Assembly: GCF_009765225.1 (NCBI RefSeq)
Contig: NZ_VMSF01000001.1
Span: 2,852,001 to 2,916,000, forward strand
Direction: 5' to 3'
DNA length: 64,000 nt
Source: Leifsonia sp. AG29
GTDB taxonomy: Bacteria; Actinomycetota; Actinomycetes; Actinomycetales; Microbacteriaceae
The notes beneath the pieces are model-generated. The model saw only the letters and a list, made by a program, of their open reading frames with translations. It did no database searches and had not been told where the DNA came from. Positions 52,279-60,749 of the stretch are shown piece by piece (positions within the stretch are counted from its first letter, which is position 1; each line of letters starts with the position of its first letter). The translations under genes were made by a program, and so were the position numbers.

Positions 52279-52895
52279 TCACCTCCAGCACCGCCTTCGG
52301 GCAGGACAAGGACGACATCGACGAGGTGGACCCGGAGCCGCTCGGCCTCCTCGGCCGATGGCTGCCGCCGAGTGCGAGCGAGCTGCGGCCGCTCATGACG
52401 GTGTCGACCCTGGGGCTCGACGGCTTCCCGGACGCGCGCAACGTGCTGCTGAGCGCGTACGACGGCACCTCGCTCTCCTTTCACACCGACAGCCGCTCGC
52501 GCAAGGCACGCGAGCTGGCCGCCGACCCTCGGGTGGCACTCACACTGGTCTGGCCGGACGCCGGCCGCCAGGTCGTGGTGCAGGGCTACGCGGTTCAGGC
52601 CGACGCCGCCGCCTCCGAGGCCGCGTTCGCCGAGCGGTCGCGCTACCTGCAGCTCCTCGCCTGGGCCAACGACGCGCCGACCGCGGCGCTACCGCGGCAG
52701 GCTCGGCGGGAGCGCTGGGAGCGTTTCGGTGCGGACCACCCGGACGGCGCGCTGAGCGCCCCTCCCACCTGGGTCGGCTACCGCGTCACCCCGATCCGCG
52801 TGACGTTCTGGAGGGGGGACACGGATGGACCGAGCAACCGCATCGAGTACCGCCGCAGGGGCGACGGCTGGACCGTCAGCCACCTCCCCGGTTGA
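52275..52895 (+). CDS. Pyridoxamine 5'-phosphate oxidase-like flavoprotein
   Basis: 206 residues. Split-barrel FMN-binding fold: PLMTVSTLGLDGFPDARNVL, LSFHTDSRSRKARELAADP and RVALTLVWPDAGRQVVVQGY match PNPOx, and the C-terminal dimerisation segment (WVGYRVTPIRVTFWRG) is present. In purine/pyrimidine clusters such proteins may be FMN reductases or oxidases rather than vitamin B6 enzymes. GTG overlaps the creatininase stop, so it belongs to the same pathway. Confidence 0.85.
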   Translation: MITSSTAFGQDKDDIDEVDPEPLGLLGRWLPPSASELRPLMTVSTLGLDGFPDARNVLLSAYDGTSLSFHTDSRSRKARELAADPRVALTLVWPDAGRQVVVQGYAVQADAAASEAAFAERSRYLQLLAWANDAPTAALPRQARRERWERFGADHPDGALSAPPTWVGYRVTPIRVTFWRGDTDGPSNRIEYRRRGDGWTVSHLPG

Positions 52896-52902
52896 GCGCG
52901 TC

Positions 52903-54222
52903 ATGGACCTCGTGTTCCGCGGGCGCGCGATGATGCCGGACGGTGTCCGCACCGTCGCCGTCGGCGTGCAGGCGGGACGGATCGCCCTTGTCGCGGACGC
53001 CGATGCACCCCTCGTGACCACTACCGAGGTCCTCCTCGCCGACGACGAAGTGCTGTTGCCGGGGGTCGTCGACACCCATGTCCACGTGAACGAGCCGGGC
53101 CGCACGGAGTGGGAGGGCTTCGCCTCCGCCACGGCCGCCGCGGCCGCGGGCGGCGTGACGACGATCATCGACATGCCCCTCAACAGCATCCCGCCGACGG
53201 TCGACCGCGCAGCACTGGAGGTCAAGCGCGCCCGGGCTGGAGCGGTGGCACGCGTCGACGTCGGGTTCTGGGGCGGCGCCATCCCGAGCAACCTCGGGCG
53301 GTTGCGCGACCTCCACGATGCGGGCGTCTTCGGGTTCAAGGCGTTCCTCGCGCCGTCGGGGGTGGACGAGTTCCCGCACCTCAGCGTGGACGAGCTGGAG
53401 CGGGCGCTCGCCGAGGTCGCCTCGTTCGACGGCCTGCTCATCGTGCACGCTGAGGACCCGGTCGTTCTCGAGGCGCATCCCGGTCGCGGCGGCAGGTCGT
53501 ACCCGGCGTTCGTCAGCACGCGTCCTCCCGAGGCGGAGGCGGTCGCGGTGCAGCGCGTCATCGACGGCGTCCGCCGCACGGGCGCTCGGGCGCACATCCT
53601 GCACGTCTCGTCGTCCGCCGTACTGCCGCTTCTGGCCCGGGCGAAGGCCGACGGCCTGCGGATCACCGCGGAGACGTGCCCGCACTACCTGACCATCTCC
53701 GAGGAGGAGGTGCCGGAGGGCGGCACACAGTTCAAGTGCTGCCCTCCGATCCGCGACGCCGCCAACCGCGACCTCCTGTGGGCGGCGCTGCTCGACGGCA
53801 CGCTCGACTGCGTGGTCACGGACCACTCGCCCAGCACGGTCGCATTGAAGACCGCGGGCGGGGGCGACTTCGACGCGGCCTGGGGCGGCATCGCCGGACT
53901 CCAGGTCGGCTTCGCCGCGACCTGGACCGAGGCGGAGCGCCGCGGCATCCCGCTCTCGCGGGTGGTCTCGTGGATGACCGCCTCGACCGCCGATCTGGCC
54001 GGTCTGACGGCGAAGGGACGCCTCCGCGAAGGCGCCGACGCCGACCTCGTCGTGTTCGCCCCCGACGAGACCTTCCGGGTGGACGCCGCCTCCCTGAAGC
54101 ACAAGAACCCCGTGACGGCCTATGACGGGCGGCTGCTCCGCGGCGTCGCCCGCGACACCTATCTGCGCGGCCGGCCGACCGGGGGAGCGCCGCACGGCAC
54201 CCTCCTCAGCCGCACGGAATGA
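52903..54222 (+). CDS. allB: Allantoinase
   Basis: 439 residues. Cyclic amidohydrolase barrel: DTHVHVNEPGRTEWEGFASA (metal His pair), carboxylated Lys in GFKAFLAPSG, LIVHAEDP, AHILHVSS, ETCPHYLTI and metal Asp in VVTDHSPS. GRTEWEGF and GVTTIIDMPLNSIPPTV are the allantoinase versions of these motifs. It opens allantoin to allantoate. Only 7 nt separate it from the PNPOx gene, joining the unassigned module to the purine module. Confidence 0.92.
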   Translation: MDLVFRGRAMMPDGVRTVAVGVQAGRIALVADADAPLVTTTEVLLADDEVLLPGVVDTHVHVNEPGRTEWEGFASATAAAAAGGVTTIIDMPLNSIPPTVDRAALEVKRARAGAVARVDVGFWGGAIPSNLGRLRDLHDAGVFGFKAFLAPSGVDEFPHLSVDELERALAEVASFDGLLIVHAEDPVVLEAHPGRGGRSYPAFVSTRPPEAEAVAVQRVIDGVRRTGARAHILHVSSSAVLPLLARAKADGLRITAETCPHYLTISEEEVPEGGTQFKCCPPIRDAANRDLLWAALLDGTLDCVVTDHSPSTVALKTAGGGDFDAAWGGIAGLQVGFAATWTEAERRGIPLSRVVSWMTASTADLAGLTAKGRLREGADADLVVFAPDETFRVDAASLKHKNPVTAYDGRLLRGVARDTYLRGRPTGGAPHGTLLSRTE

Positions 54223-54248
54223 CGACCACGAATCAGAAACGGAGCACC

Positions 54249-55157
54249 ATGTCGTACACCCTCCAGAGCCATCAGTACGGGAAGGCCGAGACGCGCCTGG
54301 TCCGCATCTACCGCGATGCGCCGCGACACGAGATCCGCGATGTGAACGTCACGACCGCGTTGCGCGGCGCATTCGAGGACGCGTACCTGACGGGCGACCA
54401 GTCGAAGGTCCTCCCCACGGACAGCCAGAAGAACACGGCGTACGCGTACGCGAAGGAGCACGGGCTGGGGTCGATCGAGGACTTCGGTCTCCTGCTCGCC
54501 CGCCACTTCGTCGACGACATCGAGCCCGTTTCGGGCGCCCGCATCGAGATCGAGGAATTCGCCTGGCGGCGCGCAGTGGTCGACGGTGCCGAGCACGACC
54601 ACACCTGGCTGCGCACCGGGCCGGAGGTCCGTACCGCCGCAATCACCGTCGAGGGCGGGGGCGCCGACCGCCGCGAGCATGTGGTCGGCGGCGTCAAGGA
54701 CCTCGTGCTCCTGAAGTCGACCGGGAGCGAGTTCGCCGGCTTCCTCAGGGACGGATACACCACGCTGGCCGAGACCCACGACCGGGTCATGGCCACCTCC
54801 GTCGTCGCCACGTGGCGCTTCGCGACGGTCGATACGGACTGGGAGGATTCGTACAGGCGCATCACGTCCGCCCTGATCGCCGAGTTCGCCACCCTCCAGT
54901 CGCTGGCCCTGCAGCAGACGCTCTGGCACATGGGCACGGCGGCGCTGGATGCGGTGCCCGAGCTGGCGGAGATCCGGCTCGCGGCCCCGAACAAGCACCA
55001 CTTCGTCGTGGACCTGACGCCGTTCGGCTCGGAGAACCCCAACGAGGTCTTCTTCGCCGCCGACCGCCCTTACGGGCTGATCGAGGCGACAATCGTGCGC
55101 GACGGCGCGCCGGCTGCCGGCGACGCCTGGCGCGCGTCGGCGGCGGGGCTCGCATGA
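54249..55157 (+). CDS. Uricase (urate oxidase)
   Basis: 302 residues. Tandem T-fold: YGKAETRLVRIYR (catalytic Lys), VLPTDSQKNTAYAYAKEHG (Thr-Asp that binds urate/O2), FAGFLRDGYTTLAETHDRVM and NKHHFVVDLTPFG (His). It oxidises urate to 5-hydroxyisourate without cofactor. ATG 54249 has ACGGAG 6 nt upstream; an ATG at 54219 overlapping the allantoinase stop lacks one. Its stop overlaps the deaminase start. Confidence 0.95.
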   Translation: MSYTLQSHQYGKAETRLVRIYRDAPRHEIRDVNVTTALRGAFEDAYLTGDQSKVLPTDSQKNTAYAYAKEHGLGSIEDFGLLLARHFVDDIEPVSGARIEIEEFAWRRAVVDGAEHDHTWLRTGPEVRTAAITVEGGGADRREHVVGGVKDLVLLKSTGSEFAGFLRDGYTTLAETHDRVMATSVVATWRFATVDTDWEDSYRRITSALIAEFATLQSLALQQTLWHMGTAALDAVPELAEIRLAAPNKHHFVVDLTPFGSENPNEVFFAADRPYGLIEATIVRDGAPAAGDAWRASAAGLA

Positions 55158-55633
55158 GGACCACGGCGGCGGACGTGCCCTGGCTCGACCTCGCGGTGCG
55201 GCTGGCGACCGAGAACGTCGCCGCCGGCGGCGGACCGTTCGGGGCCGTCATCGTGCGGGACGATGCGCTGATCGCGACCGGGCAGAACCGAGTGACCCGG
55301 GACAACGACCCGACCGCGCACGCCGAGGTGACGGCGATCCGCGCCGCCTGCTCGGCGGTGAGCGACTTCTCGCTAGCCGGGGCGACGCTGTACACCTCGT
55401 GCGAGCCCTGCCCCCTGTGCGCGTCCGCCGCGCTGTGGGCGCGGGTGGAGCGCGTTGTCTTCGCCGCGGACCGGTACGACGCCGCACGGGCGGGCTTCGA
55501 CGACCGTGAGTTCTACGAGCTGTTCGCACGCGACCGCACGACCTGGCCGACGCCGGTGGTGGAGCTGCGGGTCGAGGCGGCTGCCGAGCCGTTCGACGCC
55601 TGGCTGGCAGACGCTGCCCGGACGGACTACTGA
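55154..55633 (+). CDS. Nucleobase deaminase, guanine deaminase (CDA-fold) type
   Basis: 159 residues. CDA-fold zinc site: HAE in PTAHAEVTAIRAAC (about 56-58) and SCEPCPLC (about 83-90). GGGPFGAVIV and the C-terminal region FYELFARDR, DAWLADA fit the bacterial GuaD type, which converts guanine to xanthine and feeds the Mo-hydroxylase. Cytosine or adenine specificity cannot be fully excluded. Confidence 0.85.
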   Translation: MRTTAADVPWLDLAVRLATENVAAGGGPFGAVIVRDDALIATGQNRVTRDNDPTAHAEVTAIRAACSAVSDFSLAGATLYTSCEPCPLCASAALWARVERVVFAADRYDAARAGFDDREFYELFARDRTTWPTPVVELRVEAAAEPFDAWLADAARTDY

Positions 55634-55637
55634 GCCG

Positions 55638-56450
55638 TCAGCTCCCCCGGTATGTCGAGTAGCCGAACGGGCTGAGCAGGAGGGGGACGTGATAGTGCGC
55701 CTCGGCGTCGCCCAGCACGAACACCACGAGGACTTCGGGCAGGAATGCTTCCGGACCGAGATAGGCGGCCGTCGCGAACGTCAGCCGGTACCGGCCGACC
55801 GCGAGCTCGGCCGGTCCGAGGTGGGCGACGCGCCCGTCGGCGTCGGTCGCGCCCGACGCGATGCGCTGCCAGCCGGCGCTGGTCCAGGAGTCCAGGTGCA
55901 CGGGCACTCCCGGAACCGGCCTCCCCGCCGCGATGTCGAGCACGTGCGTGGTGACACGGCTCCGCGGCGTCGCGAGCAGGGTGCGCAGCCGCAGGGCCGC
56001 GATCTGCCGCAACTGTTCGGCGACCTCGGCAAGCTCGACCTCGGCCGGGTTCCCGAGCCGGCGCTCGAGCTCCGCCAGCACTTCGCGTCGCGAACGGCCT
56101 GCAGCCCGGATGAGGAACACGCGCCCGAAGCGCTCCTCGTAGGCGCGGTTCCCCGCGGCGATCGCCGCCGCGAGCTCGGCGTCGTCCGCGTCCGTCGCCT
56201 GCTGCTCCTTCCGGGAGAGCTGCTGCGACGCCCCCTCGCCCGTCGGGCGTTCACCGATCCGGGGGTGGTGGGCCAGTGCCTGGTCGATCTCGGCCTCACT
56301 CAGCGGCGTGGCCGCGGCGACCGCCGCCCCCACGAGGGCGTCGAGGGTGTCGTACGGCGCGCGCGCGATCACGTCCTCCACCCAGCGGGGGACGGCGAGC
56401 GCCGTCGGCAGGAGGGGTCGCAGCGCGTCGGCGTCGAACGTCGGGGTCAT
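55638..56450 (-). CDS. OHCU decarboxylase fused to 5-hydroxyisourate hydrolase
   Basis: 270 residues, two domains. Residues 1-160 are 2-oxo-4-hydroxy-4-carboxy-5-ureidoimidazoline decarboxylase (ALAHHPRIGERP with the catalytic His; YEERFGRVFLIRAAGRSR). From about 164 to 270 is a transthyretin-like HIU hydrolase (THVLDIAAGRPVPGVPVHLD, ending YRGS). Together they turn the uricase product stereospecifically into S-allantoin. The decarboxylase-first order is opposite to the substrate order. It converges on the deaminase gene, 4 nt between stops. Confidence 0.92.
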   Translation of the reverse strand: MTPTFDADALRPLLPTALAVPRWVEDVIARAPYDTLDALVGAAVAAATPLSEAEIDQALAHHPRIGERPTGEGASQQLSRKEQQATDADDAELAAAIAAGNRAYEERFGRVFLIRAAGRSRREVLAELERRLGNPAEVELAEVAEQLRQIAALRLRTLLATPRSRVTTHVLDIAAGRPVPGVPVHLDSWTSAGWQRIASGATDADGRVAHLGPAELAVGRYRLTFATAAYLGPEAFLPEVLVVFVLGDAEAHYHVPLLLSPFGYSTYRGS

Positions 56451-56491
56451 CGGTCCTCCGTAGGGTCGGTCTCGTGGTGTTGACTGGCGGG

Positions 56492-57082
56492 ATGGATCAG
56501 GCGGGCATCGTACTGGCGGCCGGTGCGGGCAGCCGGATGGGGGCGCCCAAGGCGCTCCTGCGCACGCCCGACGGCGAGCCGTGGTCGGCGCGAGCGGCCC
56601 GTCTGCTGCTCGACGGCGGCTGCTCCCGCGTGGTCGTCGTGCTCGGGGCGCGCTCCGAGGAGGCCGTCCCGCTGGTCCCCGCGGACCCGCGCGTCGGCAC
56701 GCTGGTCGTGGCGGGGTGGGAGGCGGGCCTCAGCGTCTCCCTGCGGGCCGGACTGCGCTGGGCGGAACGACTCGCTCCCGCGGCGGCCGTCGCGGTCGTC
56801 ACGCTGGTCGACCTCCCCGGCCTCGCGCCCGAGGTAGTCCGCCGTCTGACGGAGGACGCGGGCGAGGACACGCTGCGCCGGGCGGCATACGACGGCCGGC
56901 CGGGGCACCCCGTGGTGCTCGGGAGGAGGCACTGGTCGGCGCTGGCGCAAACCCTTCGCGGCGACGAGGGGGGCCGCCGCTACCTGAGCGCGCACGGGGC
57001 CGAACGTGTGGAGTGCCGGCGATGGGCCGACGGTCGCGATGTCGACACGCCGGACGACGAGCTGCCGCCCGCCGCCTTCTGA
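56492..57082 (+). CDS. MocA/MobA-like molybdenum cofactor nucleotidyltransferase
   Basis: 196 residues. GIVLAAGAGSRMGAPKALL is the nucleotidyltransferase signature, with VTLVDLPGLAPEVVRRL (DxP metal site) and GRPGHPVVLGRRHW. MocA adds CMP to molybdopterin for xanthine dehydrogenase-type enzymes, which fits a Mo-hydroxylase in the same island. ATG 56492 is used; GTG codons at 56474 and 56477 are possible. It diverges from the OHCU/HIU gene with 41 nt between. Confidence 0.85.
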   Translation: MDQAGIVLAAGAGSRMGAPKALLRTPDGEPWSARAARLLLDGGCSRVVVVLGARSEEAVPLVPADPRVGTLVVAGWEAGLSVSLRAGLRWAERLAPAAAVAVVTLVDLPGLAPEVVRRLTEDAGEDTLRRAAYDGRPGHPVVLGRRHWSALAQTLRGDEGGRRYLSAHGAERVECRRWADGRDVDTPDDELPPAAF

Positions 57083-57197
57083 CGGGGTGATGTTCGCGAT
57101 GGTCGTCTCGTCCCTTCTGTGCCCCTCTCCCACGACGCTATCGACCCGGCCGGGTCGCAACGGCCTGAGAGGCGCCACGGGGGCGCTTCGTCGCAGA

Positions 57198-57217
57198 TGT
57201 TTTACGCAGCGGAAACA
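57198..57217. promoter_or_regulatory. Candidate RpiR operator TGTTT-N10-AAACA
   Basis: An inverted repeat with half-sites TGTTT and AAACA lies about 90 nt before the RpiR gene. Read on the minus strand it contains ATTGTTTCC, a word that recurs twice (TTGTTTC) at 60666-60706. Confidence 0.4.
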
Positions 57218-57305
57218 ATCGCACAGGACGGTCTCCCGGCCTCGCCCGGTGGGTTAGGGTCGTGATGGCTGCGCCCCCGCAGCGACCCCGACCGCGAGGA
57301 AGGCC

Positions 57306-58157
57306 ATGACCACGCCGACCACGAGCAGTCCCGGCGGCCCCATCGACCGGCGGATCGAGCGCGTCTACGCGGACCTGCCGCCTAAGTCGCAGCGCGTGGC
57401 CGACGTGGTGCTGGACCACCTCGGCGACATCGGCACGTACAGTGTCGGCGAGCTGGCCCACCTGAGCAGCACGTCGCAGGCCACGGTCAGCCGGCTTTTC
57501 TCCTCGCTCGGCTTCGAGGACTTCGCCGCGGTGAAGGCGCACGTCCGGGCCCTGCGCACCGCGGGCGTCCCGATCAGCAGCACGGTCGGGGCCGGAGCCC
57601 TTTCGGAGCACGTCACGCGTGATACAGGCAACCTCCAGCGTCTGCTCGAGATCATTGATGACGGCGTCCTGGAGCGGGCGGCCGAGGCCCTCGCGCACGC
57701 CGAGTCGGTGCTGACGATCGGCTACCGCAATAGCTATCCGGTCGCGCTGCACCTGCGGACCGCGTTGCTGCAGTGCCGCCCGCACGTGAGCGTGCACCCG
57801 CAGCCCGGCCAGTCGATCGGCGAGGAGCTCGCCCAGCTGACGGCGAGCGACGCCGTGATGGTCGTCGGCTTCCGTCGGCGCCTGTCGACCTTCGGCGAGC
57901 TGATGCGCGTGGTGGCCGCGTCGCCCGCGACGGTCGTGCTGCTCGCGGACTCCAGTGCGCGCAGGTACGCGACGCTGGCCGACCTCTGGTTGGAGTGCCC
58001 GCTCGAATCTGCCGGGGCGTTCGACAGCTACGCGACGGCGATGAGCCTGGTCAGCGCGCTCGCCGACGCCGTGCTCGAGGCGAGCGCCTCCGCCGGCAAC
58101 CGCCGCGTCTCCGCGATCTCCGCGGTCTACGAGGACCTCGGCGAGCTCGACGCCTGA
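57306..58157 (+). CDS. RpiR/MurR-family regulator (HTH plus SIS domain)
   Basis: 283 residues. N-terminal helix-turn-helix (VADVVLDHLGDIGTYSVGEL, STSQATVSRLFSSLGFEDFA, about 25-65) and a C-terminal SIS domain (VLTIGYRNSYPVALHLRTAL, DAVMVVGFRRRLSTFGELMR). RpiR proteins sense phosphosugars or, in purine and hydantoin clusters, other metabolites such as allantoin derivatives. GAGGAAGG lies 5 nt before the ATG. It is convergent with allC, sharing the last 31 nt. Confidence 0.9.
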   Translation: MTTPTTSSPGGPIDRRIERVYADLPPKSQRVADVVLDHLGDIGTYSVGELAHLSSTSQATVSRLFSSLGFEDFAAVKAHVRALRTAGVPISSTVGAGALSEHVTRDTGNLQRLLEIIDDGVLERAAEALAHAESVLTIGYRNSYPVALHLRTALLQCRPHVSVHPQPGQSIGEELAQLTASDAVMVVGFRRRLSTFGELMRVVAASPATVVLLADSSARRYATLADLWLECPLESAGAFDSYATAMSLVSALADAVLEASASAGNRRVSAISAVYEDLGELDA

Positions 58158-59422
58158 GCGCAAGCCAGCACCTCCACTGTCCGCTCCAGCGCGTCGACCG
58201 CGGCGACGACGTCCTCGAGGGTGACCGCCTCGTCGGCGTGGTGGCTGATGCCGCCCTCGCAGCGGACGAAGGTCATTCCGACGGGCGCGATGCCGGCGAC
58301 GGCCATCGCATCGTGACCTGCGACGCTGAACAGCCGGGGGATCGGACCAGCGGCGCCTTCCGGCGCCAGCGAGCCGACGGCCTCAGCGATCGCCTCCTGG
58401 AGCCGCGCATCGCAGAGGACCGCTGGGGCGCGGTGGGTGTCGTGCCGTTCGAGGGTCAGACCGAGCTCCGCGCAGATCTCCGCGAGCCGCTTCAGGATGG
58501 CGTCGAGGGCGGCGTCCCGGCTCTCGTCGGTCTCTGCCCGGAGGTCGAGCGACAGCGTCGCCGTACCGGGGATGACGTTGACGGCCCCCGGCGCCACCTC
58601 GATCCGCCCGACTGTGGCCATCGCCCCCAGGGACCGGGCCGCGCTCTCGATGGCGACCACCGCCTCCGCGGCGCCGAGCAAAGCGTCGTGCCGGCGGTCG
58701 TACGGTGTGGCGCAGTGTCGCGCCTCGCCGTGGAAGGTGAGCGACATGCGCCGGGCGGCGGCGATACCGGTCACCACGCCGAGCGGGAGGCCGAGGTCCT
58801 CCAGTCGCGGTCCCTGCTCGATGTGGGTCTCCAGGTACGCGAACACCTCACCGTCGCGGTTCGCCTCCCCGATGCGGGCAGGGTCGAGCCCGAAGCGCTC
58901 GAAAGCCGCGCGCAGCGTGACGCCGTCGCGATCCGTGAGGTCCCACCATTCGTCGCGCCAGGCGCCCGCGACGGCGGCGCTGCCGAGCAGGGTCGTGCCG
59001 AAGCGCGTGCCCTCCTCATCGCCGAACGCCACGACCTCGACAGCGAACGGGAGGGTTGCGGCCCGCGGGGCGAGCCTCCGCACGACCGCGATCGCGGAGA
59101 GCACCCCGAGGATGCCGTCGTAGCGGCCCGCGGCGGGCACTGTGTCCAGGTGCGAGCCCAGCAGGAGGGCGGGCAGCCCCGGGCGGCCACCCTCCAGCCG
59201 TCCGACTAGGTTGCCCGCGGCGTCCTGACGAACGGCCATGCCGGCCTCGGCCATCCACTCGGCGGCGCGCGCGTGCGCCTCAGCGTGCTGTGGCGACAGG
59301 TAGACCCGCTCGATGCCGGTCGTCGACGACGAGATCGCCGCCAGCTCGTCGCACCGCGCGAGGAGTTCGCGGGCGTCGCGGGTCGCATCGGCCAGCGGAC
59401 CGGTGGTCGCCTCGGTCGTCAC
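58127..59422 (-). CDS. allC: Allantoate amidohydrolase
   Basis: 431 residues. M20 peptidase-type dinuclear site: GSHLDTVPAAGRYDGILGV, FGDEEGTRFGTTLLGS, THIEQGPRLED and VAGHDAMAVAG; the dimerisation domain contains the Arg/Asn substrate residues (AGHxA-like HGEARHCATPYDRRHDAL, ATLSLDLRAETDE). It hydrolyses allantoate to ureidoglycine, CO2 and ammonia. The CATPYDRR segment departs from the more usual AGTTPM of the family, so an N-carbamoyl amino acid hydrolase is an alternative. GTG overlaps the pucG stop. Confidence 0.88.
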   Translation of the reverse strand: MTTEATTGPLADATRDARELLARCDELAAISSSTTGIERVYLSPQHAEAHARAAEWMAEAGMAVRQDAAGNLVGRLEGGRPGLPALLLGSHLDTVPAAGRYDGILGVLSAIAVVRRLAPRAATLPFAVEVVAFGDEEGTRFGTTLLGSAAVAGAWRDEWWDLTDRDGVTLRAAFERFGLDPARIGEANRDGEVFAYLETHIEQGPRLEDLGLPLGVVTGIAAARRMSLTFHGEARHCATPYDRRHDALLGAAEAVVAIESAARSLGAMATVGRIEVAPGAVNVIPGTATLSLDLRAETDESRDAALDAILKRLAEICAELGLTLERHDTHRAPAVLCDARLQEAIAEAVGSLAPEGAAGPIPRLFSVAGHDAMAVAGIAPVGMTFVRCEGGISHHADEAVTLEDVVAAVDALERTVEVLACAQASSSPRSS

Positions 59423-60606
59423 GGAGCCACGTCCTCGTAGACGGCGAGCGCGGCTGCGACACCGGCGTCGGGGGGAGCCGCGAAACCGGCGCGGCGCAGC
59501 GTGCTGTCGAGTGCGCTGAGCGTCGTCAGCACAGCGTCGCGGCGCGCGTTGTAGCCCATCACCCCGATGCGCCACACCTTCCCGTGCAGCGGCCCGAAGG
59601 AGGTGCCGATCTCGATGCCGAAGTCGGTGAGCATCGCGGCCCGCACGGCGTCGCCGTCCACACCGGCCGGGATGTGGACGGCCACGACGTTGTTCATCCG
59701 GTGCTCCTCGTCCCCGAAGACCGTGAGCCCGAGCCCCTTCAGACCGGTGAGCATCGCGGCGCCGTGCAGGCGGTGTCGCTCGACGGCGGCGTCCACGCCC
59801 TCCTCCAGCAGCACCGCGGCGCACTCGCGGGCCGCATAGAGCATGCTCGCCGCCTCGGTGTGGTGGTTGAGACGCTGCTCGCCCCAGTAGTCGAGGATCA
59901 TCGCGAGATCGAAGTAGTTCGAGTGGATGCGCTGCTCCGAGACCGCAGCACCCGAGGAGGCGATGCCCGCCTCCACGCTGCGGCGGCGGTCGAGCGCCGC
60001 GACGGCCGCCGACGACAGCGAGATCGGAGCGCTCCCGGGCGGACCGGAGAGGCACTTCTGCAGTCCAGCGGTCGCGACATCGATCTGCCATGCGTCCTGC
60101 TCGAACGCATTGCCCCCGAGGGAGGCTGTCACGTCCGCGTAGACGAGGACGCCCTCCTCCCGGCAGACCGCGCCGACGCGCTCCATCGGCTGCAGCATGG
60201 TCGTCGACGTGTCGCCGTGCACGAGCGCGAGGAGGGTCGGGCGCACGCGGAGGACGGCGTCGATGATCGCCTGCTCGTCGAAGACCGTGCCCCACTCGGT
60301 CTGGATGGTGTGCACCTCGGCGCCGCAGCGCCCAGCGATCTCGGTCAGGAGCAGCCCGAACCGTCCGAACACGGGAACGAGGACGCGGTCGCCCGGCTGA
60401 ATGAGCGAGACCAGGGCGGCCTCGATCCCCGCTCGGGACGTGCCGTCCACGAGCACGGTGGCCTCGTTCCTGGTGCGGAAGACCTCTCGATAGGCGGCCA
60501 TGACCTCGTTCATGTACGCCGTCATCGCCGGATCGAACTGGCCTACCAGGGGAGCGGACATGGCCCGAAGGACGCGCGGGTGGGCGTTGATCGGGCCGGG
60601 GCCCAT
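59419..60606 (-). CDS. pucG: Ureidoglycine-glyoxylate aminotransferase
   Basis: 395 residues from the first ATG, class V PLP fold. MGPGPINAHPRVLRAMSAPL, VDGTSRAGIEAALVSLIQPG, VYADVTASLGGNAFEQDAWQ and the Schiff-base Lys in ATAGLQKCLSGPPG follow PucG/alanine-glyoxylate aminotransferases. It transfers the amino group of ureidoglycine to glyoxylate, giving oxalurate and glycine. ATG 60606 has no ribosome binding site, and homology seems to extend upstream (PPPRLL); the sequence GGGAGG stands 6 nt before an in-frame ATC at 60645, so the real start may be that or ATT 60660. Confidence 0.88.
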   Translation of the reverse strand: MGPGPINAHPRVLRAMSAPLVGQFDPAMTAYMNEVMAAYREVFRTRNEATVLVDGTSRAGIEAALVSLIQPGDRVLVPVFGRFGLLLTEIAGRCGAEVHTIQTEWGTVFDEQAIIDAVLRVRPTLLALVHGDTSTTMLQPMERVGAVCREEGVLVYADVTASLGGNAFEQDAWQIDVATAGLQKCLSGPPGSAPISLSSAAVAALDRRRSVEAGIASSGAAVSEQRIHSNYFDLAMILDYWGEQRLNHHTEAASMLYAARECAAVLLEEGVDAAVERHRLHGAAMLTGLKGLGLTVFGDEEHRMNNVVAVHIPAGVDGDAVRAAMLTDFGIEIGTSFGPLHGKVWRIGVMGYNARRDAVLTTLSALDSTLRRAGFAAPPDAGVAAALAVYEDVAP

Positions 60607-60665
60607 CAGAAGGCGGGGCGGTGGGGAGAGCGGCGGAGTGCGGATGGGATCCTCCCGAATGCAAG

Positions 60666-60706
60666 AGTTGTTTCTTCAGACCACGATACGGAATGATTGT
60701 TTCATC
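60666..60706. promoter_or_regulatory. Two TTGTTTC boxes before the formamidase operon
   Basis: AGTTGTTTCTTC (60666-60677) and TGATTGTTTCATC (60694-60706) are direct, 28 nt apart, in the divergent region between pucG and the formamidase gene. They share ATTGTTTC/GTTGTTTC with the repeat upstream of the RpiR gene. Confidence 0.4.
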
Positions 60707-60749
60707 CACATGTCGCCGACGACACCGAACGAGATCGGAGGGCCGCGAC

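Noticed and set aside
57083-57305. Possible riboswitch in the leader of the RpiR gene
   Set aside because: No purine, guanidine or other known aptamer core could be recognised; only the TGTTT-N10-AAACA repeat stands out.
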